The notes beneath the pieces were generated by a model. It was not told the DNA's origin. It saw only the letters and a list, made by a program, of their open reading frames with translations, and made no database searches. Made by a program: the position numbers and the translations under genes. Shown here piece after piece: positions 9,175 through 17,763 of a stretch of 64,000 bases of DNA. The stretch is from Akkermansiaceae bacterium UBA7331 (GTDB taxonomy: Bacteria > Verrucomicrobiota > Verrucomicrobiia > Verrucomicrobiales > Akkermansiaceae), in the NCBI GenBank assembly GCA_002471255.1, contig DKPP01000001.1:1-64000 (forward strand), given 5' to 3'. Each line of letters begins with the position of its first letter. Position 1 is the first letter of the stretch.

Positions 9175-10161
9175 GTGAAGATTTTTACCAATATGACCTT
9201 AGGGGCTGTTTTTGCAACAAGCGTTTTAGTTTCATCTGCTTGGGCTGCTGAAGATAAAGCAACATTGCCAGATTTAAATGACAGTGCCTATATTTATGGG
9301 CAAAAAATGAAAAAGTCAGATTTAAAGGGCAAAGTTATCTTTTTTGAATATTGGGGTATTAATTGCCCTCCTTGTATAGCCAGTATCCCTCATTTGCAGG
9401 AATTGCATAAAAAATTCCAGAGCAAAGGATTTGTCGTATTAGGTAGTCATAGTCAAGGTTTGTCTCCGAAAGTTAAAGAATTTTTAGAATCAAAGAAAGT
9501 TACTTTCCCTGTTTATCAAGGTTTAAGTATTCCCGAAGCACGATGCCCGGGTGGTATCCCTTATGCAGTATTGATCGGTGCAAACGGTAAGATTGTAGCA
9601 AAGGGTAATCCAACTCAATTGTATGATAAGGTTAAGGCTGAGGTAATGAAATCTGAAAAGGGTTTTCCAATTTTGGAGGGAGTAGAGCTTAAGCAATACA
9701 AATCATTGGAAAAAGCCCTTGTTAGCAATGGCAAAAATTTAGAATCTAAAATAACCCCATTGCGCCAAAAGACGGATGATGAAGAGGCTCAGGCCGTATG
9801 TGATGCTTTCGATGCTTGGGTGCAAGATTCTAAAGAACAAATCCAAAGCTTGATTGATTCCAATCCTTTAAGAGCCATCCAAGCCATCGTGCAATTGAAA
9901 GCAGCCGTACCAAGTGTGAAAGATTTTGACGAAAGCCTTGCCGAGTTGAAATCCAATAGTGATCTATCTCGTTTGGCTGATATTCAAAAGAAAGTTTCCG
10001 ATTTGGAAGCTAAAAAAGGTAAAGGAAAAAAGGTTGCCGAACGTGACGTTGAAGCCTTGGAAAAGAGTTTAGCTAAATACTTGGAATCGGATAAAGCTTC
10101 CAGTAAAGCCGCTGCGGAAAAAATCCAATCTGAATTGGAATCCTTAGGTGGTGCCGAATAG
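9175..10161 (+). CDS. Exported TlpA/ResA-like thioredoxin-fold protein with helical C-terminal domain
   Basis: Thiol-disulfide oxidoreductase acting outside the cytoplasm. Start GTG 9175 (an in-frame GTG at 9169 is possible) gives signal peptide MKIFTNMTLGAVFATSVLVSSAWA. The thioredoxin domain has active site CPPC at about residues 64-67, preceded by YWGIN, and the conserved cis-Pro in GGIPYAV at about 129. After about residue 165 comes an extra 160-residue helical, Lys/Glu-rich region (SLEKALVSNGKNLESK to the end) with coiled-coil character that is absent from ordinary TlpA. The extension may bind a client or oligomerise; this is inference. No cytochrome-maturation genes are nearby. A strong terminator follows. 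Confidence 0.88.
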   Translation: MKIFTNMTLGAVFATSVLVSSAWAAEDKATLPDLNDSAYIYGQKMKKSDLKGKVIFFEYWGINCPPCIASIPHLQELHKKFQSKGFVVLGSHSQGLSPKVKEFLESKKVTFPVYQGLSIPEARCPGGIPYAVLIGANGKIVAKGNPTQLYDKVKAEVMKSEKGFPILEGVELKQYKSLEKALVSNGKNLESKITPLRQKTDDEEAQAVCDAFDAWVQDSKEQIQSLIDSNPLRAIQAIVQLKAAVPSVKDFDESLAELKSNSDLSRLADIQKKVSDLEAKKGKGKKVAERDVEALEKSLAKYLESDKASSKAAAEKIQSELESLGGAE

Positions 10162-10175
10162 TTTTAATGATGATC

Positions 10176-10209
10176 AAGACCGCCAAATTACGATTTGGCG
10201 GTCTTTTTG
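10176..10209 (+). terminator. Bidirectional terminator between convergent genes
   Basis: AAGACCGCCAAAT/ATTTGGCGGTCTT hairpin with 4-nt loop TACG and a T-run on the + side; it lies between two converging genes. Confidence 0.92.
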
Positions 10210-10228
10210 TTTACTCAGATTTACTGAT

Positions 10229-10840
10229 TTAATTCAGTGATGCAAATTGAAAGTGCATCCAATCATAATCTCTTTCTTTGCCGAGGGAAGTAGCACCTTC
10301 TTGTTCGACAAATTTCCAAAAAGCGTCGTAATCAGCTCGAGAAAGACGTGCTTTAGGCGCATGCTCATTTAGACCATTATGATTAGGGTCAATGTCTATG
10401 GCGATACCCCATGCATGCAAAGAAGTGGCTTTGCCCCCGATAATGGCTCTGTTGTTAAAACAACCGCCCAAAACATCTAATCCTAATTCACTCAATCTTT
10501 CCAATCCGTAATGGTCGAGGGTGTTTTGAAAGATGTTTTTTAGTGATTCCGCTACAAGATGGTGGCATCTTAATTTTTGGGTCGTAGTCGTCATTTCCCA
10601 TGATAATTTCATAGGATACGGTAAATCAATGGTCACGAGATTTGCCTGCTTGGCTGCCACCCCGAATATGGATTTACCCGAACGTACTTCGCTTTGGCTA
10701 GGCCATTTAGTTTGAGGGACAAGACCGAGTGCTTTTTTAATCGCTGCGCATGTTTTTTCTCTCGGTATGCCATCGGCTTTAAGTTTGAGATGGTTTTGTA
10801 TGAGTTTCCAATCGTTTTGCATAGGAGCCGATCTAAACAT
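10229..10840 (-). CDS. M15-family (VanY/endolysin-like) peptidase
   Basis: Zn-dependent carboxypeptidase or L-Ala-D-Glu endopeptidase acting on peptidoglycan stem peptides. Metal and active-site motifs: S-x-H-x-x-G-x-A-x-D with His142 and Asp149 (SLHAWGIAIDID), and the distal His196 in DWMHFQ. N-terminal about 60 residues resemble a small helical peptidoglycan-binding module (NDWKLIQNHLKLKADGIPRE). No signal peptide is visible. That and the short length (203 aa) recall phage endolysins, so export is unexplained. No other phage genes are near, so it may be domesticated. Single gene. Confidence 0.8.
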   Translation of the reverse strand: MFRSAPMQNDWKLIQNHLKLKADGIPREKTCAAIKKALGLVPQTKWPSQSEVRSGKSIFGVAAKQANLVTIDLPYPMKLSWEMTTTTQKLRCHHLVAESLKNIFQNTLDHYGLERLSELGLDVLGGCFNNRAIIGGKATSLHAWGIAIDIDPNHNGLNEHAPKARLSRADYDAFWKFVEQEGATSLGKERDYDWMHFQFASLN

Positions 10841-10981
10841 TCGACCGGTATCAAAACAATGATTAGGCGTTTTGCATCATTCGTGCCAGAGAGGAAATGA
10901 TTGATGAATAATTGATTTTGATCTGAGTCTTTTTCTTTTCCGTAATTGATGCCTTGAGATCGCGACTTTGCTTAATTTAGC

Positions 10982-11010
10982 TTGAAAGCTCAATGCCTAC
11001 AGGGTAGATT
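10982..11010 (+). promoter_or_regulatory. Promoter of the outer-membrane barrel gene
   Basis: TTGAAA (10982-10987), exactly 17-nt spacer, TAGATT (11005-11010), then 7 nt to ATG 11018. The TTG that could be read as an upstream start is the -35 box. Confidence 0.6.
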
Positions 11011-11017
11011 GGCGGAA

Positions 11018-11866
11018 ATGAAATTAAAAATTTCCCTACTATCCTTGTGCCTACTCTCCGGGCTTACTAGTGCCTTTGCTTATCCTTTAATGCCGAAGTC
11101 CGCTAGTGAATATGTGCAAGATAAATCATTTGCTTTTGAAGCGGAATATGATTCTCGATATGATTATCAAGGTATACCGGTATCTTCTAAGATGAATCAT
11201 GATGGCGTATTTGTTTTTAAAGGCGAAATGGAAATGCCTCTTGCGTCTAGTGGATGGAGTCAATTATTGACGGCGGAATATCTAGCTTTTTGTGATGGTT
11301 GGCTTGAGAATACCAATGGATTTAACGCTTCTTGGTCAGCTAAAAAAGAAATTTTCCCTAATTTGTATTTCGAGGGTGGGTACGGATTGTTATATGGCGG
11401 TTTGCCCGGTTCTTTGAGCAAATGGAGAGGCAAAGCTCCCCATTCTTTAGCTCAAGTATTTAACGCAGGTTTAAAATACGAAGATTCCGGACGAGGCCTA
11501 TTTGCTAATTTTGATACACAATATGGTTTTTACGGTTTGACCGGATGGAGATTTGGTCTCGAAGCAGGAAAACGATTTGCAGGTGTCGCCTTGAATGGAA
11601 GAATGGATGCAGTAGCCAGTGTAATGACCTATTATTCTTTAAGTTATTGGTGTGGTGGTGTGACCGGATTTGATTCTTTTGGTTTCAGATTTGCTTTACC
11701 GATTAGAATTACAGGACATGATGAGAAAAAAGGCTTACAACTAGAGCCTTTCATTCAAACCATTTGGGCAGGGAATAATGCGTCTCGTGTTAATAGACGT
11801 ATGGAAGCACCAATTATGGATGAGTTTGACCTCTCCGTAGGGGTAAAACTCCGTTATTCTTTCTAA
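11018..11866 (+). CDS. Predicted outer-membrane beta-barrel protein
   Basis: Start at ATG 11018 gives signal peptide MKLKISLLSLCLLSGLTSAFA. The remaining 260 residues are rich in alternating aromatic/hydrophobic beta-strands (FAFEAEYDSRYDYQG, YFEGGYGLLYGG, FDTQYGFYGLTGWRF, LSVGVKLRYSF). The protein ends in Phe, as expected for a BAM-recognised barrel, and about 10-12 strands would fit. The family is not recognised. Twenty-one nucleotides separate it from the next gene (membrane TPR protein), so the two probably form an operon. The longer frame beginning at 10982 is rejected because it begins inside the promoter. Confidence 0.8.
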   Translation: MKLKISLLSLCLLSGLTSAFAYPLMPKSASEYVQDKSFAFEAEYDSRYDYQGIPVSSKMNHDGVFVFKGEMEMPLASSGWSQLLTAEYLAFCDGWLENTNGFNASWSAKKEIFPNLYFEGGYGLLYGGLPGSLSKWRGKAPHSLAQVFNAGLKYEDSGRGLFANFDTQYGFYGLTGWRFGLEAGKRFAGVALNGRMDAVASVMTYYSLSYWCGGVTGFDSFGFRFALPIRITGHDEKKGLQLEPFIQTIWAGNNASRVNRRMEAPIMDEFDLSVGVKLRYSF

Positions 11867-11887
11867 GATAATCCTCAACTAACTACC

Positions 11888-12502
11888 ATGGATGATTCTG
11901 AAACAACGTTTGTAAAAAGGTTCTTACGCCATATACAAGCAATTGTCATATTTTTTCTGCCCTTGATTTGCCTAGCGGTTTTTCTTCAATGGGAATCTAT
12001 CGGTATCTCTTTTCGACTATTATTTTCCGCTATATGCGTGATTATTCAGTTAATCCTCATTATTCGTATTCTCCCTTGGTTTGGTGATTTTTTCTTCCGT
12101 TTGCTTCATTGCGGTTATGGAGCAAATTCCGAAGACGAAATGATCACTCAGGCGAAAAGAATGTGTTATGAAGGTGATAAAAGCGGTGCCATTCAACTAT
12201 TTGAAGCGTATCGAAAAAAACATGCGGGAAATATCCGTACATGGATTCAAGAGTCATCTTTTTTATTGGATTTACAAGAGTATCACCAAGCTATTGATTT
12301 ATTGGAAGAAGGCTTAAGGTATTCAATGTTTTGGTCAAAAGAAAACAAAGCATTGTTCTATTTTAAAATTGCCAGCATTTATGCCAATCACTTGTTGAAT
12401 AACAACAAGGCTATTGATTATTATCGTTTGGCTGCAAGCAAATACCCCTCTACAGCTTATGGTAGAGCTGCTAAAGAAAAATTGGCAAGGTTAGATCGAT
12501 AA
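11888..12502 (+). CDS. Two-helix inner-membrane protein with cytosolic TPR repeats
   Basis: Two hydrophobic helices (about residues 16-33 and 40-60, IVIFFLPLICLAVFL and FSAICVIIQLILIIRIL) are followed by a soluble TPR region of about 130 residues (EMITQAKRMCYEGDKSGAI, YHQAIDLLEEGLRY, NNKAIDYYRLAASKYPSTAYG). The last repeat is YbgF/BamD-like. Likely a scaffold at the inner membrane; the partner is unknown. It is the second gene after the barrel protein (21-nt gap) and converges with the Sel1 gene with no room for a terminator between them. Confidence 0.8.
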   Translation: MDDSETTFVKRFLRHIQAIVIFFLPLICLAVFLQWESIGISFRLLFSAICVIIQLILIIRILPWFGDFFFRLLHCGYGANSEDEMITQAKRMCYEGDKSGAIQLFEAYRKKHAGNIRTWIQESSFLLDLQEYHQAIDLLEEGLRYSMFWSKENKALFYFKIASIYANHLLNNNKAIDYYRLAASKYPSTAYGRAAKEKLARLDR

Positions 12503-12503
12503 G

Positions 12504-15221
12504 CTAGTTCAATTTACTTTTCACTCGTTCTAAATTGGCTTTGGCATCGGAATTACCCAACTTAGAAGCTTCTTCATACCATTTAGCCGCTTCAGTCAAA
12601 TTTTTGTCTACACCATTGCCGGCTTCATACATCGAGCCGAGATTATTCATGGCTTTATCATCTTTCCGGTCGGCTCCCTCCATGTAATAACTAAAGGCTT
12701 GCTTAGTATCTTTGCTAGTACCTAATCCTTCTTCGTTAAGATAGCCTAATAGGAAATAGAGACCCGGAATATCATGATTTTCATTTTTTACGACTCCGTT
12801 GAGGATGCGTAAGGCTTCCGGATAGTTTTGAGGAGCAAGTGTGCCTTTTATTAAAATTCGGGCTTTTTCGACTAAAGATTCGGGGTCTTTAAGGCTGGCT
12901 GCTTTAAAGATATAATCTTTATATGTGGTAAGATTGGGCTGTATGCCAAATCCTTCCTGATTGTATCGCGCCATTCTTTTGTAGGCTCGTATATCAGATT
13001 TATTGAGAAGTCGTTGTCCTGCGGATAAGGCATTTGCTATGTATTGCTGTTTGAGAGCCTCATCTTCAGTAATGTGAGAAAGCTTTTCATAATAAGTCGC
13101 TAATTGATCTAGAGCCGTATAACTGCCAAGCTCGGCAGCACGCTCCCAGTAATCAATGGCCTCGGGACTTAAAACCGGTACGGTGATTTGTTTTTCATTG
13201 CCTTCTTCATCAAGCCACGGAGGAAGTTCTCCATTGTCCGTATCACCAATAGAATGATACACAAGCGAATCATCTTTTGGTTCAGCCGGAGATTCGGGGG
13301 CCTTTTCCTCGTTGGAGATAAGCTCTGTTTTATATGCTAATTCGTTAGCTAATTGAAGCAATGACGGTAAATGACCTCTATCTGCTAACATTTTTAATAC
13401 ATGACGATTATCATCAATAAAATAGGAGCAGCTCACCAATGCATGTACATCACCATCCATCCCGGCTGTACTTGCGTATGCCCATGCGATTTCGGAACCT
13501 TGTTCATTGCCCATTTGCTCAATGTATGCTTTTGAGATGAGATATAATCCATGAGCATTGCCATTATTGGCTGCCATTTGAGCAAATGCGATCGCTTTGT
13601 CGGTATTGGGTGCCGGAGTATGTGTATTATATAGCTCCATCGTAGCAAAAGCTATTTGAGCTTTGGGATCTCCTTCTTGAGCCTGTTCGTAAATGTTATT
13701 ATATAAATCTTTCCATTGATCATCTTTGAGGTATTCATCAATGGCATTGATCGTGTAAACATCTAAATTTTCCTTTGCATAATTGATGCAACGATTGAGT
13801 AGGGTATTGACTACTTCATCTCGAGGTTCATTGGTCAGTAACTCCGGTTGCTCAATTTGGGTCAAACGCAATTTAGCTAATGGATGCTCATCTAATTCAA
13901 GAGCCATGCCATACCAATGTTGCATATTTTGCAAATACTCGTTTTTCTCACTCAATGCATCCGATCCGTCTGCATCCATATAAAGGCCATACCAAAATTC
14001 ACCCAAAGCAATGGCTGCTCTTGAATTACCTAGTTGAGCTAGCAACGATAATTCTTTTTGGGTTCTTGATTGTAGTGGTAATTTTCTTAATGTAGGCGTT
14101 CCTAAATTAATTTCTACAGGTATGGAAAGAGCCAGTCCATTATGGTGCTCACGCAAATATTTGGAAGCAGCCTCCAAGTCTTGCTGGGTATTTTGGACGG
14201 TTGTTGCAAGTTTCCATGCAATATGGCTGTCTAATCTTTTCGCTTGGTTAAGGAGTTCGACATCTGCTTTAGACAAATCTTTATTGGTGATTTCATCTAA
14301 GATGGTTGGTAAGTCGCCTTGCTCAATCAGATAGGAACGAAGTTCTTGAAGAGGTAACTTGGCTTCTTTATCGGAAAATACTACAAGTGCACGTAATGCC
14401 GGAATGTGGCCTGTTTTAGCTGCCTCGATCAGCAAAGGTAATTCCTTTTCCGTGATAATAGGTTTGGCGATTTTAAGTTCTTCCAGTTGCAACTCATCAT
14501 TATCAGCCAATTCCGGAAGTTGCTTGTTTAAAGAATTTTTCGCCAGTAAATATGATGCATGAGCCTTGCCTTTTTCTCTAGCCATATTAGCCCATTTAAT
14601 GCCTTCCTCTTGATAATCGTCAGATAACCAAGTTAACATTAAATCCGCTAATTGTAATTGCACATCTGCATTGCCATTTTGTGCCTGTTTACGGAAAGGT
14701 GCTAGATAGGAGTCGGCCAAAGCTTTATCAGGCATAGTGATGACCATTAATGCTTCAAGGGCTGTATAATCGCCTTTTTTCGCCAATAGCTCACATTCCT
14801 TGATAATTTTGTTTTGATCTTTAGTTCTTGGAATGAACTGAAGGATTCTTTTATCCTCCATCCATAATAAAGGAGCAGGATGTCCTTCGGAAGACGCTTG
14901 CTCAAAATAAGTTTTCAGATTGAGTACGCTGGATGGAATGGAATCGATCGCATCGGATTTATTGAGCAGATTATGAGCCCAAAACTTTCCAAGACTCATA
15001 CATGCTTCAAAATAAGTTTGTGGATCACTTAATGCCTTTTGTGCCGCAATCGTTTTAAGAGTTTTATAAGATGATGCTCTTAAATTAGGCTTTTGTGATT
15101 TAGCCTCAGCCAATAATTGATGCGAGGACTGGGTATCGAGCATGGCAGGAGTTTTAGCTTCTATCGGCGTGAACGCGAAAGAATAAATAATGATAGGTGT
15201 TGCTAATAAAAATCTGCTCAT
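12504..15221 (-). CDS. Exported Sel1/TPR-repeat protein, 905 aa
   Basis: Signal peptide 1-23 (MSRFLLATPIIIYSFAFTPIEA), then an almost continuous alpha-solenoid. The clearest Sel1 units lie at the C-terminus: ALRILNGVVKNENHD, FLLGYLNEEGLGTSKD, NNLGSMYEAGNGVDKN, AAKWYEEASKLGNSDA. Earlier, more divergent units include AYKRMARYNQEGFGIQP and ALDQLATYYEKLS. A Pro/Asp/Glu-rich spacer near residues 640-680 splits the solenoid into two halves. Sel1 proteins act as adaptors and several are periplasmic; no partner can be named. It has a strong own promoter. Confidence 0.87.
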   Translation of the reverse strand: MSRFLLATPIIIYSFAFTPIEAKTPAMLDTQSSHQLLAEAKSQKPNLRASSYKTLKTIAAQKALSDPQTYFEACMSLGKFWAHNLLNKSDAIDSIPSSVLNLKTYFEQASSEGHPAPLLWMEDKRILQFIPRTKDQNKIIKECELLAKKGDYTALEALMVITMPDKALADSYLAPFRKQAQNGNADVQLQLADLMLTWLSDDYQEEGIKWANMAREKGKAHASYLLAKNSLNKQLPELADNDELQLEELKIAKPIITEKELPLLIEAAKTGHIPALRALVVFSDKEAKLPLQELRSYLIEQGDLPTILDEITNKDLSKADVELLNQAKRLDSHIAWKLATTVQNTQQDLEAASKYLREHHNGLALSIPVEINLGTPTLRKLPLQSRTQKELSLLAQLGNSRAAIALGEFWYGLYMDADGSDALSEKNEYLQNMQHWYGMALELDEHPLAKLRLTQIEQPELLTNEPRDEVVNTLLNRCINYAKENLDVYTINAIDEYLKDDQWKDLYNNIYEQAQEGDPKAQIAFATMELYNTHTPAPNTDKAIAFAQMAANNGNAHGLYLISKAYIEQMGNEQGSEIAWAYASTAGMDGDVHALVSCSYFIDDNRHVLKMLADRGHLPSLLQLANELAYKTELISNEEKAPESPAEPKDDSLVYHSIGDTDNGELPPWLDEEGNEKQITVPVLSPEAIDYWERAAELGSYTALDQLATYYEKLSHITEDEALKQQYIANALSAGQRLLNKSDIRAYKRMARYNQEGFGIQPNLTTYKDYIFKAASLKDPESLVEKARILIKGTLAPQNYPEALRILNGVVKNENHDIPGLYFLLGYLNEEGLGTSKDTKQAFSYYMEGADRKDDKAMNNLGSMYEAGNGVDKNLTEAAKWYEEASKLGNSDAKANLERVKSKLN

Positions 15222-15232
15222 GGGCTGTGTTT

Positions 15233-15261
15233 AATATATGATATAAATACCGAAAAATCAA
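15233..15261 (-). promoter_or_regulatory. Promoter of the Sel1-repeat gene
   Basis: Minus strand: TTGATT (15256-15261), exactly 17-nt spacer, TATATT (15233-15238), 11 nt to the ATG at 15221. Predicted leader is about 4 nt. Confidence 0.6.
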
Positions 15262-15444
15262 GTAAGTAGCACCGGAAATTTGGCATTGAAGGCATGCAAT
15301 TACCCTTATAATACGCGCCTGTGAGACAAATGATTCACAAAATCGTTTAAAATATGACAATTGTTGTTGCATCCGGAACAATTTAATTCAGAAAAATAAG
15401 ACCAATATGAAAGAATAAGTCCTCACAAGCGTAATCATTGACAT

Positions 15445-17763
15445 ATGAATTACACCTTATTAGGGATAGCAAACATTGTAGCCATATCCATGGCAATGGG
15501 TGCTCCTTTAGCAAAAAATGCTTCCGAAACGATTTGGACTAATAAGCCTGCCAATACGGAAGATAAGAATTGGGAGAGAGAAGGTTATCCTATCGGTAAC
15601 GGTCGTATAGGTGCGATGATTTTTGCTCAACCTACTCATGAACGATATGCCTTGAATGAAATTTCATTGTGGTCCGGTGGTGAAAACCCGGGTGGTGGAT
15701 ACGGATATGGTCCGGATACCGATAAAAATGGATTTGGCGCGTACCAACCTTTCGGTGACTTGTTAGTAGATATTGAGGGCGATTCCTCAGTGACTGATTT
15801 TGTTCGCGCTCTCGATGTAAAAACCGGTATTCATACTACAAGTTTTGAAAAAGATGGTGTCAAGTACACCAGAAAAGCTTTTTCCAGTGCTCCTCAACAA
15901 GTGATGATTTTGGAATATAAAGCTAGTGAACCAAAAAAACTTTCTGCAAAGTTCGCTTTTGCCGGCAAACATAGCGGTACCGAAGTATCTGCTAAAAACA
16001 ATCAATTGTTTCTTAAAGGGCAATTGAAGAATGGCGAGGAGTTCGCAGGTAAGGCTGTTATTGTACAAAAGGGCGGTTCTCTAAAGTCAGAAGGGAATGC
16101 AGTAGAGGTGAAAGACGCCGATTCAATCGTGGTTTATGTGGCACTAGCTACTGACTATGTAATGGATCATAAGAAAAATTGGAAAAACAATGTTTCTCCT
16201 TCCGTTATCGTTGATAAACAATTATCCGCAGCAGGGAAAGTTGCTTTAGACCAAATTGAAAAGGCTCATTTGGCTGATATGAAAAAATACCTCAATCGAG
16301 TGGAAATTGATTTAGGCAAGACTGCCGATGATATTGCCGGTTTGCCAATTGATGAACGTTTAAAAAGATATTCCGATGCGGTTAAGAAGGGTGAAAAGCC
16401 TAATGATCCTGATTTAGAGGAACTATTGTTTAATACCGGTCGTTATTTATTGTTAAGTAGTTCACGCCAAGGTAATTTGCCGGCTAACTTGCAAGGTATG
16501 TGGAATGATAAGGTTTCCCCGCCTTGGGCATGTGATTATCACAATAATATCAATTTCCAAATGGCCTATTGGGGTGCAACCGTAACCAACTTATTGGAGA
16601 GTCATGATGCGATGTTGGATTACATTTTTGCAATGGCTCCTGTTTGTGCGGAAACAACTCAGAAAAACTTCAAAAATGAAGATGGTACAACTCCTAGAGG
16701 TTGGACTGTGAGAACATCTCAAAATATTTGGGGTGGTAATGGTTGGGATTGGAACATCCCCGGATCAGCTTGGTATGCCACTCATGCTTGGGAACAATAT
16801 CTTTTTAATCAAGATAAGAAGTATTTAGCTACCAAGGCTTATCCTATGATGAAAGAAGTTTGCCATTTCTGGGAAGATCATTTGAAAGAATTAGGTGAAA
16901 ATGGTGCCGGTTTTAAATCCGGTGATCAAAACGCTATCAATACTCCGGAAGTCAAATCTCTGAAAAAAGGAACTTTAGTCGCTCCTCATGGTTGGTCTCC
17001 TGAACACGGCCCTCGTGAAGATGGTGTGATGCACGATCAACAGTTAATTCGCGAATTATTTGATAATACCTTGGCTGCGGCAAAAATTGTTGGCGAAAAG
17101 GACACCGCTTGGTTAAAATCTCTTAAAGATAAGCGTGATCGTTTGGCCCCTAATATGATTTCCAAAAATGGTTATCTGCAAGAATGGATCGTTGACAGAC
17201 CTAACAACATTACCGGTCACCGCCATACGTCCCACTTATATGCGGTATATCCGGGTAGTGAAATCAGCAAGGTTAAGACACCTGAATTAGCTCAGGCTGC
17301 TTTGAAGAGCCTGGAGTTACGTGGTACGGGTGGTGACAACCACCGTTCATGGGTATGGCCGTGGAGAACAGCTTTATATGCACGCTTTGGAGAAGGTGAT
17401 AAGGCTCATCAGATGCTTAGTTCTTTGTTGACCTATAATATTTTGCCTAACATGTTGACGACCCACCCACCAATGCAGATGGACGGTAACTTCGGTGCAC
17501 CTGCAGGTATGTCTGAGATGTTATTGCAATCACATGCCGGTGAAATCGCATTACTTCCGGCACCGACTTCTGAGTGGAAAGATGGCTCTGTTAAGGGCTT
17601 ACGAGCTCGTGGTAATATCGTAGTCAATTTTGATTGGAAAGATGGAAAAGTTACCAATTATGAATTGATTTCGCCGGACTCTAAAACTGTTAAGGTACGC
17701 GTTAATGGTAAACTAGAGAAAGCGACGACCAAAGCCCCTGCTAAACCTAAGGCAAAGAAATAA
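15445..17763 (+). CDS. GH95 alpha-L-fucosidase (alpha-1,2-fucosidase type)
   Basis: Inverting glycoside hydrolase releasing L-fucose from Fuc-alpha-1,2-Gal ends of mucin O-glycans and milk oligosaccharides. The N-terminus is hydrophobic (residues 1-19, MNYTLLGIANIVAISMAMG), so export is likely. By motif comparison with Bifidobacterium AfcA the catalytic set is present: Asn368 and Asn370 (DYHNNIN), Glu520 (SPEHGP) and Asp680 (MDGNFG). GMWNDKVSPPWACDYH and GHRHTSHLYAVYPG are diagnostic. Length 772 aa is normal for single-domain GH95. Product fucose can feed the fuc operon 24 kb away. The stop overlaps the 3' end of menE by 17 nt on the other strand. Confidence 0.95.
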   Translation: MNYTLLGIANIVAISMAMGAPLAKNASETIWTNKPANTEDKNWEREGYPIGNGRIGAMIFAQPTHERYALNEISLWSGGENPGGGYGYGPDTDKNGFGAYQPFGDLLVDIEGDSSVTDFVRALDVKTGIHTTSFEKDGVKYTRKAFSSAPQQVMILEYKASEPKKLSAKFAFAGKHSGTEVSAKNNQLFLKGQLKNGEEFAGKAVIVQKGGSLKSEGNAVEVKDADSIVVYVALATDYVMDHKKNWKNNVSPSVIVDKQLSAAGKVALDQIEKAHLADMKKYLNRVEIDLGKTADDIAGLPIDERLKRYSDAVKKGEKPNDPDLEELLFNTGRYLLLSSSRQGNLPANLQGMWNDKVSPPWACDYHNNINFQMAYWGATVTNLLESHDAMLDYIFAMAPVCAETTQKNFKNEDGTTPRGWTVRTSQNIWGGNGWDWNIPGSAWYATHAWEQYLFNQDKKYLATKAYPMMKEVCHFWEDHLKELGENGAGFKSGDQNAINTPEVKSLKKGTLVAPHGWSPEHGPREDGVMHDQQLIRELFDNTLAAAKIVGEKDTAWLKSLKDKRDRLAPNMISKNGYLQEWIVDRPNNITGHRHTSHLYAVYPGSEISKVKTPELAQAALKSLELRGTGGDNHRSWVWPWRTALYARFGEGDKAHQMLSSLLTYNILPNMLTTHPPMQMDGNFGAPAGMSEMLLQSHAGEIALLPAPTSEWKDGSVKGLRARGNIVVNFDWKDGKVTNYELISPDSKTVKVRVNGKLEKATTKAPAKPKAKK

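Noticed and set aside
10229..10840. M15 peptidase as a sign of a prophage
   Set aside because: The protein is endolysin-like, but no holin, structural, integrase or regulatory phage gene flanks it, and composition is like the neighbours.
10982..11017. TTG start extending the barrel protein by 12 residues
   Set aside because: The TTG is the -35 box of a well-spaced promoter, and the extension would mask the signal peptide.
15438..15443. TTGACA just before the GH95 ATG
   Set aside because: It touches the start codon, so as a -35 it would start transcription inside the gene; no matching -10 with a sensible downstream start. A TTGAAG/TATAAT pair at 15286-15312 has only a 15-nt spacer and was not listed either.
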